This document shows, one piece after another, positions 25,397 through 34,792 of a stretch of 64,000 bases of DNA (the stretch's first letter is position 1; the number at the start of each line of letters is the position of its first letter). The stretch is from Bacillus sp. UNC438CL73TsuS30 (GTDB lineage Bacteria; Bacillota; Bacilli; Bacillales; Cytobacillaceae): positions 1,103,060-1,167,059 of the forward strand of contig NZ_KI535295.1 of assembly GCF_000482325.1 (NCBI RefSeq), written 5' to 3'. Made by a program: the position numbers and the translations under genes. The notes below the pieces were generated by a model. That model was not told the DNA's origin and did not search any database. It worked only from the letters and a program-made list of their open reading frames with translations.

Positions 25397-25828
25397 ATGT
25401 CTTCTAGTAAACTCCTTATAAAAAAAGGCCAGGTCTTGGTAGACGGACAATCCGAAGGACCGGTTTTAGCCACTAATGTTCCCCTAAGCTTTTGGGGGGG
25501 ACTAAATCCAACCACCGGGGAAATTATTGACCGACATCATCCGTTATCAAAGGAAAATGTAACTGGTAAGGTATTTGTTTTACCGACAGGAAGAGGTTCC
25601 TGCACAGGGAGCGGGATCCTTCTCGAAGCGATCTTTTCTGAGCACGCACCCGCAGCCATTCTCCTATGTCAGCTTGACGAAATTATTTCGCTCGGCTCTA
25701 TCGTTGCTGATGAATTTTTGCAAAAATCCATCCCGATTATTGTCTTAACTCCTAAAGATTTTGAAGATGCGTTAAAAGCAAAATATGCTTTTATCGATAA
25801 AGCTGGAAAGGTAGAATTGCAAATCTAG
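25397..25828 (+). CDS. Aconitase X small (swivel) subunit, DUF126
   Basis: This 143-residue protein corresponds to the swivel domain of aconitase X. ATNVPLSFWGGLNPTTGEIID and LPTGRGSCTGSGILLEA are highly characteristic. In bacteria, two-subunit aconitase X has been shown to be cis-3-hydroxy-L-proline dehydratase, forming delta1-pyrroline-2-carboxylate. The large subunit gene follows 127 bp downstream, and the rest of the island is hydroxyproline metabolism, which supports that reaction over the archaeal phosphomevalonate dehydratase activity. Confidence 0.88.
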   Translation: MSSSKLLIKKGQVLVDGQSEGPVLATNVPLSFWGGLNPTTGEIIDRHHPLSKENVTGKVFVLPTGRGSCTGSGILLEAIFSEHAPAAILLCQLDEIISLGSIVADEFLQKSIPIIVLTPKDFEDALKAKYAFIDKAGKVELQI

Positions 25829-25955
25829 ACCGTCTCCAACTAGGCATTTCGCATTCCAACTTTCAGTTATTGCCTCTTATCTACTCAAAAGGTCACAAAA
25901 TGTTCTGAATGGGGGTGGTTAAAGGATAAACATAAGCCCAGATTATAATTGGCAG

Positions 25956-27263
25956 GTGTCAAAGATGCAGATTGAATTGACGAAAAAAGATCGAAACATT
26001 CTTGAAGGAAATGAAGGTAAAGCAAAGCAGTTAGCCATGCGGGTTATCGTCCGAATGGCGGAAATTCAAGGGGCAAAAAAGCTTATTGATATTGAATGTG
26101 CACATATTGATGGCTGTATTTATACCGGCCCAGCGAGCCTTCATTTTGCTGAAACGCTAGCCGAATTGGGCGGGAAGGTTACCGTACCGACAACAATGAA
26201 TGCCATCTCCATTGACCGAAAACGTTGGAAGGAACAGGGTGTTGAGGTGGAATGGGCAAACTCCGCTCAAAGACTTGCTGATGCCTATCTGCAGATGGGA
26301 GCCAAGCCAACCTTTACCTGTGCCCCATACCTGTTGCCGGAAAAACCGCAAAAAGGAATGGATATCGCCTGGGCAGAATCAAATGCCGTCGTTTATGCCA
26401 ATAGTGTCCTTGGAGCAAAAACTAACCGCTATGGGGACTTAATGGATATTTGCGCTGCCATCACCGGCCGGGTTCCCTTAACAGGTCTTCATCTTGAGGA
26501 AAACAGAAAAGCTACCATGTTAATCGATGTGGAGGAGATTCAAGAGATAGACTCCTTCTTCTATCCAGTGTTTGGTTATTTTGTAGGCCAAAGGGTAAAT
26601 GGCGGTGTACCTGTGATTGTCGGTCTTAATCACATCCCATCAGCAGATGATTTAAAGGCATTTGGAGCTGCCGCTGCAACAGCCGGTTCCGTAGGAATGT
26701 TTCATATTGTCGGAATTACACCTGAAGCACTAACGGTGGAAAATGCAATGGGCAATAAACCTCCAGCTTCCATACATAAAGTGTCAAAAGCAGAACTACA
26801 GGAAGTGTGGGAGAGGCTATCATCCGGAGCCGGAGCAAAGGTTGATATGATCACACTAGGTAGTCCGCATTTTTCCAATGAGGAATGTGAGCATTTGGCA
26901 GAAATAATTGAACAGGAAGCAGAACAAGCCCAGACCATAATCGGAAAAATATCTCCATTAAAAGTCCAGTCAGAATTCATCATCACGACCTCCCAATACG
27001 TTTATGAACAGGCTCTCAACAATGGTGTAGCCGCTAGAATTGAAAACTTCGGAATAAAATTTTTGACCGATACCTGTTTATGTATGATTAACACCCCAGT
27101 GATTCCGGATAAATGTCAAACATTAATGACCAACTCGGCAAAATATGCGCACTATGCTCCTGGCCTTGTTAATCGCAAGATTTATTTTAGTAGCATAAAA
27201 GATTGCGTACAATCTGCAATCGCGGGCAGACCGATCATTAGCCGACCAAAGTGGCTCTATTAG
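25956..27263 (+). CDS. Aconitase X catalytic subunit, probable cis-3-hydroxy-L-proline dehydratase
   Basis: This 435-residue DUF521 protein forms the catalytic part of aconitase X. IDIECAHIDGCIYTGPASL near the N-terminus, CAPYLLPEKPQKGMDIAWAE, the late DTCLCMINTPVIPDKCQTLM and TNSAKYAHYAPGL are family motifs; several of these cysteines ligate the iron-sulphur centre. With the DUF126 subunit it should dehydrate cis-3-hydroxy-L-proline. The annotated ATG at 25956 lies near ATG 25965, and either start may be used. The function is inferred from family studies and the island context. Confidence 0.87.
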   Translation: MSKMQIELTKKDRNILEGNEGKAKQLAMRVIVRMAEIQGAKKLIDIECAHIDGCIYTGPASLHFAETLAELGGKVTVPTTMNAISIDRKRWKEQGVEVEWANSAQRLADAYLQMGAKPTFTCAPYLLPEKPQKGMDIAWAESNAVVYANSVLGAKTNRYGDLMDICAAITGRVPLTGLHLEENRKATMLIDVEEIQEIDSFFYPVFGYFVGQRVNGGVPVIVGLNHIPSADDLKAFGAAAATAGSVGMFHIVGITPEALTVENAMGNKPPASIHKVSKAELQEVWERLSSGAGAKVDMITLGSPHFSNEECEHLAEIIEQEAEQAQTIIGKISPLKVQSEFIITTSQYVYEQALNNGVAARIENFGIKFLTDTCLCMINTPVIPDKCQTLMTNSAKYAHYAPGLVNRKIYFSSIKDCVQSAIAGRPIISRPKWLY

Positions 27264-27267
27264 CTAA

Positions 27268-27281
27268 TGAAACCGTTTCCA
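27268..27281 (+). promoter_or_regulatory. cre-like site before the ABC transporter genes
   Basis: TGAAACCGTTTCCA matches the Bacillus catabolite-responsive element consensus at all but one constrained position. It lies between the aconitase X and livK genes. CcpA repression of hydroxyproline uptake would be reasonable but is inferred. Confidence 0.5.
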
Positions 27282-27315
27282 ATTCAATTTTGTTAAAAGA
27301 AAGGGGATATTTTGA

Positions 27316-28470
27316 ATGAGTAAATGGCTTTCTCGGTTAGGATTACTAGTAATCGTCATGATGATGATTACCGCCTGTTCCTCGAAAACGGGAGGATCAG
27401 ATTCCTCTGATGGCAAGGACAAAGGCGGCGAAATATTGATTGGAACGCTAACCCCAATCACCGGTTCGAGTGCAAAAATGGGTGAGGACATGAATAATGC
27501 GATTCAAATGGCTGCAGATGAAATCAATGCTGCCGGTGGTATCAACGGGAAGAAAATCAAACTTGTTAAAGAGGATGAAGGCTGTGACCCGCAAATTGCA
27601 ACAGCCGGTGCAAACAAACTTGTATCAAAGGATGTCGTAGCAGTTGTCGGCGGTTACTGCTCCGGTGCCGTTCTGCCCGCATCAGGTGTTATGAACCAAG
27701 CAAATATCCCTTGGATTTTAACAGCTGCAAACTCTGCGAAAATTCCTGAGCAAGGCTTCAAAGATATTTTTCTATTAAATAGTACCGCGCCTGCTCAGGC
27801 TAAATCTGCTGCTGAATATATGGTAAACAAATTAGGCGCTAAAAAAATCGCGATAATCAATGATAATTCCGCGTATGCAGTTGACCTAGCCGAAAGAACA
27901 AGAGATGAAGTAAAAGGAATGGGTGCAAAGGTCATCGCATTTGACGCGGTCAACCCAGAGGAAAAAGATTTTAACTCGCTCATGACCAAACTGAAGGAAC
28001 TTAAACCAGATGCAACATACTGGACTGGTTACTATAATGTCGGCGGACTTTTGGCAAAACAATTTAAGCAAGCCGGCGTTTCCGGTGCCTTTGGTGTAGG
28101 TGATGGTTCGAACGATCCAACGATTATTAAAATCGCTGGTCCGGAAAATGCAGAAGGGCTATTTGTAACGACCACTCCAACACCGCAGTTCCAAGAAAGT
28201 GCAAAGGATTGGATTCCAAAATATAAAGAAAAATTTGGTGCAGATCCAGGACCATACTCCGCGATTTCTTATGATGGGATGAAAGTCATGGCGGATGCAA
28301 TCAAACGCGCAGGTTCAACAGACAAGGATAAAATCATCAAGGCGCTGAACGAAACAAATGGCTTTGAAACGTTCAGCGGTCCATTGAAGTTTAAGGAAAA
28401 TGGAGAGACTGCCACATCTAACTTTGTTGTATTGATTGTTAAAAATGGCCAAATGACATTGGCACAATAG
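27316..28470 (+). CDS. Branched-chain amino-acid-type ABC transporter substrate-binding lipoprotein
   Basis: This 384-residue LivK-type receptor has lipobox ITAC (Cys at about 21). GTLTPITGSSAKMGEDMNNA and EINAAGGINGKKIKLV are typical of the periplasmic-binding-protein type I fold. In this island its ligand is most likely hydroxyproline or a hydroxyproline-containing peptide, which is inferred. AAAGAAAGGGG precedes ATG 27316. It is followed by a stable hairpin and then the permease genes. Confidence 0.87.
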   Translation: MSKWLSRLGLLVIVMMMITACSSKTGGSDSSDGKDKGGEILIGTLTPITGSSAKMGEDMNNAIQMAADEINAAGGINGKKIKLVKEDEGCDPQIATAGANKLVSKDVVAVVGGYCSGAVLPASGVMNQANIPWILTAANSAKIPEQGFKDIFLLNSTAPAQAKSAAEYMVNKLGAKKIAIINDNSAYAVDLAERTRDEVKGMGAKVIAFDAVNPEEKDFNSLMTKLKELKPDATYWTGYYNVGGLLAKQFKQAGVSGAFGVGDGSNDPTIIKIAGPENAEGLFVTTTPTPQFQESAKDWIPKYKEKFGADPGPYSAISYDGMKVMADAIKRAGSTDKDKIIKALNETNGFETFSGPLKFKENGETATSNFVVLIVKNGQMTLAQ

Positions 28471-28541
28471 AAAAGCAGATAGCGCTCGTACAGGATGGGG
28501 GCTAGATAGTTATCGATGTCCAACGGTTTAAAATCAGATTT

Positions 28542-28572
28542 AGGGGTGTCCCATATTATTCCGGGACACCCC
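28542..28572 (+). terminator. Intercistronic hairpin after the receptor gene
   Basis: GGGGTGTCCC pairs with GGGACACCCC around a 10-base loop. There is no T-tract, so it is more likely to stabilise the receptor mRNA's 3' end or to terminate partially. Confidence 0.6.
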
Positions 28573-28589
28573 GTGAAAGGGGGATCTAG

Positions 28590-29486
28590 ATGGATATATT
28601 TATACAACAATGTATAAATGCGATCATCATTGGCTGTTTTTATAGCCTAATTGCCTTAGGTTATACGATGGTGTTCGGTGTCATCAGGCTATTGAACTTT
28701 GCTCATGGCGATATATTTATGGTAGGTTCTTTTGTCGGCTTCACCGTGCTATCTTTTTTGACTGGAATGCCAAGTTTACTAGGTTTAGGGTTAGCCCTAT
28801 TGATTTCGATGGTTGTGATCGGATTATTTGGTGTAGTTGTTGAAAGAATTGCCTATCGACCTCTATTTAATGCATCTTCACGTCTAGCCGTTTTAATTAC
28901 AGCCGTCGGGGTCTCATTGTTTTTACAAAATGGAATCATGCTTACCTACGGAGCTAGTTTTCGCGTCTATCCTATTCATCTATCAAATAAAGGGTTTCAT
29001 ATCCTCGGAGCAAATCTATCCTACATGCAATTGGGCATTATTATCTTCTCTATTTTCATGATGGTTGCATTACATATTTTTATTCACAAAACATTGTACG
29101 GAAAAGCAATGCGATCGATTGCTATTGATTCGACGGCTACGTCCTTAATGGGGATTGCCGTTCACCGCGTCATTGCGATGACGTTCTTTATCGGTTCCTC
29201 ACTTGCTGCCGCAGCAGGGGTGATGGACGGGGTTTATTATGGACAAATCAATTTCCTCATGGGGTTTATCATTGGTTTAAAAGCCTTCACAGCAGCAGTA
29301 ATCGGCGGAATCGGCAGTGTCAAAGGAGCGATGCTTGGCGGATTGCTGCTAGGAATTGTTGAAACCATCGGAACCGTTTATGTAGGAAGCGCCTGGAAGG
29401 ATGTTTTTGCCTTTGGAATCTTGATTCTGTTACTTGTCTTTAAACCAACGGGAATTCTTGGTGAGAATGAAGTGGAAAGGGTGTAG
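28590..29486 (+). CDS. livH: Branched-chain amino-acid-type ABC permease LivH
   Basis: This 298-residue membrane permease has about eight helices. The family motif GYTMVFGVIRLLNFAHGDIFM is at residues 25-45, and a conserved GGIGSVKGAMLGG lies near residue 240. It forms the channel with LivM. AAAGGGGG precedes ATG 28590. livM starts 3 bp after its stop codon. Confidence 0.9.
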   Translation: MDIFIQQCINAIIIGCFYSLIALGYTMVFGVIRLLNFAHGDIFMVGSFVGFTVLSFLTGMPSLLGLGLALLISMVVIGLFGVVVERIAYRPLFNASSRLAVLITAVGVSLFLQNGIMLTYGASFRVYPIHLSNKGFHILGANLSYMQLGIIIFSIFMMVALHIFIHKTLYGKAMRSIAIDSTATSLMGIAVHRVIAMTFFIGSSLAAAAGVMDGVYYGQINFLMGFIIGLKAFTAAVIGGIGSVKGAMLGGLLLGIVETIGTVYVGSAWKDVFAFGILILLLVFKPTGILGENEVERV

Positions 29487-29489
29487 CTT

Positions 29490-30473
29490 ATGGACAAAGC
29501 GGTTCAAAATAACTATTTGAAAGTAGCAGCCCTTGGTGTACTCGTTCTTGTGATGGCATTCCTGCCCTTGATTTCAGACAACTATTGGATTGATGTTGCG
29601 TTGATGGCATTGATCTATATCATTCTTGCATTAGGTTTAAACATTGTCGTTGGTTTTTGCGGCCTGCTTGATTTAGGGTTTTCGGCCTTTTTTGCAGTGG
29701 GCGCTTACACAACGGGAATTTTAATGACACAATACCATTTATCCTTTTGGATTGCGATTATTGCTTCCGTTATTCTGTCTGCAATTGCAGGCGTGATTAT
29801 CGGGGCACCTACACTTCGTCTTAGAAGTGATTATCTGGCGATTGTCACATTGGGGTTTGGCGAAATCGTCCGGATTTCTGCCATCAATCTTCATTTTACC
29901 GGCGGTGCATCCGGAATTTACGGGATTCCAAAGCCTACGATTGGTTCTTTCCAATTAACAGGTCTAACAGGGGTTTATTATCTGGCATTTGTATCTGTCA
30001 TTTTAATGATCTTTATTGTCAGGAGACTAGGAGATTCACGATTAGGCAGAGCCTGGAAATATATTCGCGAGGACGAAGATGCAGCGGAAGCAATGGGAAT
30101 TAACCGTTGGAGGACAAAACTATTAGCCTATATTTTTGGAGCGATAGTCGGCGGCTTCGGCGGATCAATTTTTGCGGTAAAAATGACGGCGATTTCTCCG
30201 CAGAGTTTTAGCTTTAACCAATCAGCGATGATTTTATTAGCTGTAGTTCTGGGGGGGATAGGCAGAATTCCGGGAGTGGTATTGGGTGCAGTATTTGTCA
30301 TACTCCTTCCGGAAGTGATGCGTGATTTTTCCGACTGGCGCCTGCTAATCTTTGGCGGACTCCTCGTGGTCATGATGATTTTCCGTCCGGAAGGAATCTG
30401 GCCGTCCGCAAAGGAAAGGGCATCGGTTTCAGCAGGAAAAGAAACGGAGGCGGATCACCATGTCGCTGGTTAG
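29490..30473 (+). CDS. livM: Branched-chain amino-acid-type ABC permease LivM
   Basis: This 327-residue membrane permease has about nine helices. ALGLNIVVGFCGLLDLGFSA and LRLRSDYLAIVTLGFGEIVR are diagnostic of LivM. The 3' end overlaps the livG start by 14 bp. With LivH it should carry the ligand of the receptor, probably a hydroxyproline. Confidence 0.9.
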   Translation: MDKAVQNNYLKVAALGVLVLVMAFLPLISDNYWIDVALMALIYIILALGLNIVVGFCGLLDLGFSAFFAVGAYTTGILMTQYHLSFWIAIIASVILSAIAGVIIGAPTLRLRSDYLAIVTLGFGEIVRISAINLHFTGGASGIYGIPKPTIGSFQLTGLTGVYYLAFVSVILMIFIVRRLGDSRLGRAWKYIREDEDAAEAMGINRWRTKLLAYIFGAIVGGFGGSIFAVKMTAISPQSFSFNQSAMILLAVVLGGIGRIPGVVLGAVFVILLPEVMRDFSDWRLLIFGGLLVVMMIFRPEGIWPSAKERASVSAGKETEADHHVAG

Positions 30474-31230
30474 TATCGAAAATGTAACCTTACAGTTCGG
30501 TGGCCTGAAGGCGGTTGATAATGTCAGTTTCACGATTGAAAAAGGTAAAATTATCGGGCTTGTTGGACCGAACGGGGCTGGAAAAACCTCGATGTTCAAC
30601 ATCATTACAGGGTTCTACAAACCTAGCAAAGGAAATATCATTTTTGATGGTAATAATATTGTCCGGAAAAAGCCGAGTAAAATCACCGAATTGGGCATGG
30701 CTCGAACCTTTCAAAATATCCGCCTTTTTCCGTCGTTGACGGTGCTTGAAAATGTAATGAGCGGGATGCACAGCAAAACAAGACAGGGCTATCTTGGAGC
30801 TATTTTTCGTACACCTGCGCAAAGAAGAGAAGAAGAATTAATTAAAACCGTAGCGGAATCAGCAATGGAATTTGTCGGCGTTAGTGATTATGCAAACCGC
30901 CAAGCGAAAAACCTGCCATATGGGCTGCAACGGAAGGTGGAAATTGCCAGAGCCCTTGCCTCTCAGCCGAAGTTGTTATTGCTTGATGAACCCGCTGCAG
31001 GGCTGAATAAAGGTGAACGGGAAGAACTGATTCTGTTGATTAAACGAATTCATAAGGAATATGACCTGACGATTTTTATCATCGAACATGATATTGGCCT
31101 TGTTAGTAAATTAGCTGACAATGTAACGGTTTTGGATTATGGGAAAAAAATTGCCGATGGCAGCCCGGAAGAAGTCTTCCAAAATCAACTAGTGATTGAA
31201 GCCTATTTAGGAAAGGAGGACGATGAATGA
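30460..31230 (+). CDS. livG: ABC transporter ATP-binding protein LivG
   Basis: This 256-residue ATPase has Walker A GPNGAGKT (about residues 37-44), the LivG-specific ITGFYKPSKGNI and ARTFQNIRLF, a divergent signature LPYGLQRKVEIARAL and Walker B LLLLDEPAAGL. It overlaps both livM and livF, so the three are translationally coupled. Confidence 0.9.
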   Translation: MSLVSIENVTLQFGGLKAVDNVSFTIEKGKIIGLVGPNGAGKTSMFNIITGFYKPSKGNIIFDGNNIVRKKPSKITELGMARTFQNIRLFPSLTVLENVMSGMHSKTRQGYLGAIFRTPAQRREEELIKTVAESAMEFVGVSDYANRQAKNLPYGLQRKVEIARALASQPKLLLLDEPAAGLNKGEREELILLIKRIHKEYDLTIFIIEHDIGLVSKLADNVTVLDYGKKIADGSPEEVFQNQLVIEAYLGKEDDE

Positions 31231-31943
31231 GCACTCCCGTCTTAGAATTAAAGAATGTAGACTCTTATTATGGAAAAATTCAGGCACTAGAACGGGTGAG
31301 TGCCGCCATCTATCCGGGAGAAATTGTGACGATGCTTGGCAGTAATGGTGCCGGAAAAAGCACCCTGCTGAAAACCATTTCCGGTCTCGTAAAAACCCAA
31401 AATGGTTCAATTACTTTTTTAGGGAAGGAAATCACGAAATTACGTCCTCATGAAATTGTTGAACTGGGAATTGTCCATGTTCCGGAGGGCAGACGGATTT
31501 TCGGCACTATGACCGTTCTTGAAAACCTTGAACTGGGTGGCTTTACCCAAAGAAAGATAAAAGGACATATAAAGGATAATGTGGAAAATATTTTTGAGCT
31601 GTTCCCCCGTCTGAAGGAGCGGGCGAAACAAAAGGCCGGCACGTTGTCCGGCGGGGAACAGCAAATGCTGGCGATTGGCCGAGGATTGATGGTGGAGCCG
31701 AAGCTCTTGATGCTCGATGAACCGTCAATGGGACTTGCGCCGATTATTGTCAAAGAAATTATGAAGATTATCCGCAATATCAATAACCAGGGGACAACGA
31801 TTTTGCTGGTTGAACAGAATGCGCGAGCAGCTTTGAAGCTAGCGACAAGGGGTTATGTGTTGGAAACAGGCTCGGTGACGATGGAGGGGTCTGCTGCGGA
31901 ACTGCAAGAAGATCGTAAAGTGGTTAATGCTTATTTAGCATAA
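31227..31943 (+). CDS. livF: ABC transporter ATP-binding protein LivF
   Basis: This 238-residue ATPase has Walker A GSNGAGKST, LivF-type VPEGRRIFGTMTVLENL, signature LSGGEQQMLAIGRGLM and Walker B LLMLDEPSMGLAP. It pairs with LivG. The DapA-family deaminase gene follows 39 bp downstream. Confidence 0.9.
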   Translation: MSTPVLELKNVDSYYGKIQALERVSAAIYPGEIVTMLGSNGAGKSTLLKTISGLVKTQNGSITFLGKEITKLRPHEIVELGIVHVPEGRRIFGTMTVLENLELGGFTQRKIKGHIKDNVENIFELFPRLKERAKQKAGTLSGGEQQMLAIGRGLMVEPKLLMLDEPSMGLAPIIVKEIMKIIRNINNQGTTILLVEQNARAALKLATRGYVLETGSVTMEGSAAELQEDRKVVNAYLA

Positions 31944-31982
31944 AATAAAAATTTTTTTCGAGTTTGAGAGGAGAATGTGGAA

Positions 31983-32864
31983 ATGGCAAAGTTTTCAGGA
32001 GTTTATGTTGCGATTATTACACCATTTACAGAGGAATATCAGGTTGATTATAAGAAGTTGGAGGAGCATGTAGATTGGCTGATTAAGGAAGGAGTGCACG
32101 GAATTATTCCAGCAGGATCGGTTGGAGAATATGCATCGCTAACTCCTGAGGAGAGGGCAAAGGTTATTGAAACCGTCATTGCTGCGGCAAATGGCAGAGT
32201 GCCAGTTGTTGTCGGCACGGGTGCGCCGTCTACTGATCAGGCAGCAGGCTGGGCTCGCCATGCAAAAGCTGCTGGTGCGGCCGGAATTATGGCACTGCCG
32301 CCGATTAACTATAATCCGACTGAAGCGGAAATTTTTGCTCATTATGAGGCATTATCGGAAGTGGGTATTCCAATTATTGCCTACAACAATCCGCATGATT
32401 ACAAAGTTGATTTAACACCGGATTTACTAAAAAAATTATCGGCGATTGAAAATGTGGTTGCCGTAAAAGAATTTTCGGGAGATATCCGCCGTGTACATGA
32501 TATTTTAGCTAAAACTGACTTAGAAGTAATGATTGGTGTTGACGATTTAGCAATGGAAGGTCCGATTGCCGGGGCAACTGGCTGGATTGCCGGATTCCCA
32601 AATGTTTTTCCGAGAGAAGGGGTACGAATATTTGAATTGGCTTCGCAGGGCAGGGTAAAAGAAGCTCTGGAACTCTATCGTCCTTCACTGCCTCTGTATC
32701 ATTATGATGCAAAACCGCAGCTTGTTCAGGCGATTAAATATTCGATGGAACTTGCCGGCAGACCGGTGGGACCAACTCGTCCGCCGAGAATGCCGCTGCC
32801 TGAGAGTGAGCTTCAAAAAATTAAAGAAGCGTTCGAGCAAGCGGTCAGTGTGAAGGTGAATTAA
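31983..32864 (+). CDS. DapA-family enzyme, probable pyrroline-4-hydroxy-2-carboxylate deaminase
   Basis: This 293-residue TIM-barrel protein of the dihydrodipicolinate synthase/N-acetylneuraminate lyase family has the Schiff-base Lys in VVAVKEFSGD (about residue 160) and the catalytic Tyr in IIAYNNPHDYK. Within a hydroxyproline island this family deaminates cis-4-hydroxy-D-proline-derived pyrroline-4-hydroxy-2-carboxylate to 2-oxoglutarate semialdehyde. ATG 31983 fits the GAGAGGAGA site better than GTG 31977. Family assignment is firm and the specific reaction is inferred from the neighbours. Confidence 0.85.
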   Translation: MAKFSGVYVAIITPFTEEYQVDYKKLEEHVDWLIKEGVHGIIPAGSVGEYASLTPEERAKVIETVIAAANGRVPVVVGTGAPSTDQAAGWARHAKAAGAAGIMALPPINYNPTEAEIFAHYEALSEVGIPIIAYNNPHDYKVDLTPDLLKKLSAIENVVAVKEFSGDIRRVHDILAKTDLEVMIGVDDLAMEGPIAGATGWIAGFPNVFPREGVRIFELASQGRVKEALELYRPSLPLYHYDAKPQLVQAIKYSMELAGRPVGPTRPPRMPLPESELQKIKEAFEQAVSVKVN

Positions 32865-32917
32865 TTTGAGGATTTAAGGGGGAGGTAATTTGTCCCCCTA
32901 TATTCATTGGAAAGCTG

Positions 32918-33208
32918 GTGTTTTTTTTGGAGAAACCGAAAACGGTGGTCTGCCGCTGTGAAGAGGTATATTTGGAGGATCTAATAGAAACTGTTCAAAT
33001 TCACGGGTGTTCCTCCAGGGAACTAAAACTCCGGACAAGGGCCGGAATGGGGTATTGCGGCGGGCGGACCTGCCGTAACCTGATTGAACGAATTGTTGAA
33101 AAACAAACGGGGAAAGAACGGCCGAACGATATTCCGCTAAGGTTTCAGCCGCCTGTCCGTCCAATCGAATTTTTTATGATCGGGAATGATTCAAATGGAA
33201 AAGAATAA
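32918..33208 (+). CDS. BFD-like [2Fe-2S] protein, subunit of D-hydroxyproline dehydrogenase
   Basis: This protein of about 96 residues has the bacterioferritin-associated ferredoxin-type cysteine pattern CRCEEV ... YCGGRTC, which binds [2Fe-2S]. In heteromeric D-hydroxyproline dehydrogenases such a domain transfers electrons between the flavin subunits. The start is uncertain: GTG 32918 is used here and TTG 32927 is equally possible. It overlaps the next gene, so the products are probably made in equal amounts. Confidence 0.78.
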   Translation: MFFLEKPKTVVCRCEEVYLEDLIETVQIHGCSSRELKLRTRAGMGYCGGRTCRNLIERIVEKQTGKERPNDIPLRFQPPVRPIEFFMIGNDSNGKE

Positions 33209-33536
33209 ACGGGTGGTCCATCATCCTATTTTAGGAGAATTAAAGATTAAAGGTCTTGTTAATTTTACGTTTAACGATCAGGTATTTAGCGGATTGGAGG
33301 GAGAAACGATTGCAGCGGCGCTTCTGGCCAGCGGTGTTCGAACATTACGATGCCAGGAGGAGACGGGTACGCCGCGCGGTATCTATTGTAATATCGGACA
33401 TTGTTATGAATGTCGAGTTCAAGTGGATGGTAGGGTAGGTGTTCGGGCTTGTTTAACCCCAATTCGAAATGGGATGAATGTCCATTCGGGAGAAAAGCTG
33501 CCTACTCCTTTTAAGAAAGAGGGCGATGCCTTGTGA
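33186..33536 (+). CDS. [2Fe-2S] ferredoxin-fold small subunit of D-hydroxyproline dehydrogenase (HcnA-like)
   Basis: This 116-residue protein has a ferredoxin-like cluster motif including LRCQEETGTPRGIYCNIGHC and YECRV. It resembles the small HcnA/SoxD-like subunit of heteromeric amino-acid dehydrogenases. ATG 33186 overlaps the preceding gene; ATG 33195 is the alternative. Its stop overlaps the GTG of the FAD subunit. It acts as an electron-transfer subunit in the membrane-side or cytoplasmic complex. Confidence 0.82.
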   Translation: MIQMEKNKRVVHHPILGELKIKGLVNFTFNDQVFSGLEGETIAAALLASGVRTLRCQEETGTPRGIYCNIGHCYECRVQVDGRVGVRACLTPIRNGMNVHSGEKLPTPFKKEGDAL

Positions 33537-34771
33537 GGGATGTTCTTATTGTTGGAGCGGGTCCAGCAGGTATTTCGGCAGCGATTGTCTGTGCACGTGC
33601 TGGAGTAAAAGTGAAGGTGGTCGATGAATTCGTACGACCTGGCGGCAGGCTGCTCGGTCAATTGCACGAAGAACCGGATGGCACCTGGTGGAATGGAATC
33701 GAAACAGCTGAACGTCTGATTTCGGAAGCTCGTGATTTGGGTGTGGAATTTGAAATGGGTGTTTCGGTTTATAACCTTAAACGGTCTGGGGACGAATGGA
33801 AAGTATACACCACAAAGGAAACAATCAGTGCTAAAGCATTGCTGCTCGCGACGGGTGCGGCAGAAACGGCACTGCCGATTGCCGGTTGGACTTTGCCGGG
33901 GGTAATGTCCATCGGTGCGGCCCAGGTGATGACGAATGTCCATCGGGTACGGCCGGGCCAGCGTGGAGTCATTGTCGGGGTCAATATTTTATCTACTGCA
34001 ATTGCCCGTGAGTTGGAATTAGCTGGGGTTGAAATTGAGTCAATGATGCTTCCGCTGAAAAGTCTGATTACTGAAGATGCTGGTGACCCAGGGAAAGTCC
34101 TGGATTCGCTATTGCGTGTTGCCCATCTTGCCCCCTCTAAATTTCTTCGTTTTGGAAGCGGAATGATGAAATCGCCGTCGATGAAACGGCTAGGGTTGAA
34201 GTTTTATCCTAAAAGTGGTTTTCGTGTCTGGGGAATTCCAGTCAAGCTACGGCAGGCTGTGGTAGATATAGTTGGGTCGGAGCAGGTCGAAGGAGTTCGA
34301 GTTGTGGATATTGATTTGGATGGAAATCCAGTTGAAGGCACTGAACGATTAATTGAAGCGGATTTTGTTTGTATTGCTGGCGGCCTGTATCCACTTGTGG
34401 AATTAGCAGCTTTGGCCGGATGTTCTTTCCGTTATGTGGAAGAGCTCGGTGGGCATGTTCCCGTTCATAGTGAAAAAATGAAAACGGGTCTAAAAGGGCT
34501 ATATGTTGCCGGTAACATTACCGGTATTGAAAGTGCAAAGGTAGCTATGGCCCAGGGTGAGGTAGCCGGTTTTTCGATTGCGGAGGAGATACTAGGGACT
34601 CGCTTATTCGAAGAGCCGCTAAGGGCAGCCCTCGAGAAGGTTGAGGCAACCAGGCAAAAGGCTGTCATTCAATTTCATCCCGGTATTGAGAAAGGCAGAG
34701 AGCAGATGGAAATGGCTTTTAAGGTTTGGGAGGCTGAAACGGGGAATCAGTTATACGTGAAAAAGGGGTAA
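33533..34771 (+). CDS. FAD/NAD(P)-binding subunit of D-hydroxyproline dehydrogenase (HcnB-like)
   Basis: This 412-residue pyridine-nucleotide-disulphide-type oxidoreductase starts at a dinucleotide-binding motif (VLIVGAGPAGISAAI). LLLATGAAETALPIAGWTLP and a late GLYVAGNITGIESAKVAM are the usual flavin-binding segments. It corresponds to the alpha subunit of heterotetrameric hydrogen-cyanide-synthase-like and hydroxyproline dehydrogenases. The GTG start overlaps the preceding stop by 4 bases. Confidence 0.86.
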   Translation: MRDVLIVGAGPAGISAAIVCARAGVKVKVVDEFVRPGGRLLGQLHEEPDGTWWNGIETAERLISEARDLGVEFEMGVSVYNLKRSGDEWKVYTTKETISAKALLLATGAAETALPIAGWTLPGVMSIGAAQVMTNVHRVRPGQRGVIVGVNILSTAIARELELAGVEIESMMLPLKSLITEDAGDPGKVLDSLLRVAHLAPSKFLRFGSGMMKSPSMKRLGLKFYPKSGFRVWGIPVKLRQAVVDIVGSEQVEGVRVVDIDLDGNPVEGTERLIEADFVCIAGGLYPLVELAALAGCSFRYVEELGGHVPVHSEKMKTGLKGLYVAGNITGIESAKVAMAQGEVAGFSIAEEILGTRLFEEPLRAALEKVEATRQKAVIQFHPGIEKGREQMEMAFKVWEAETGNQLYVKKG

Positions 34772-34792
34772 TTTCTCTCAAAAAGGACGCAT

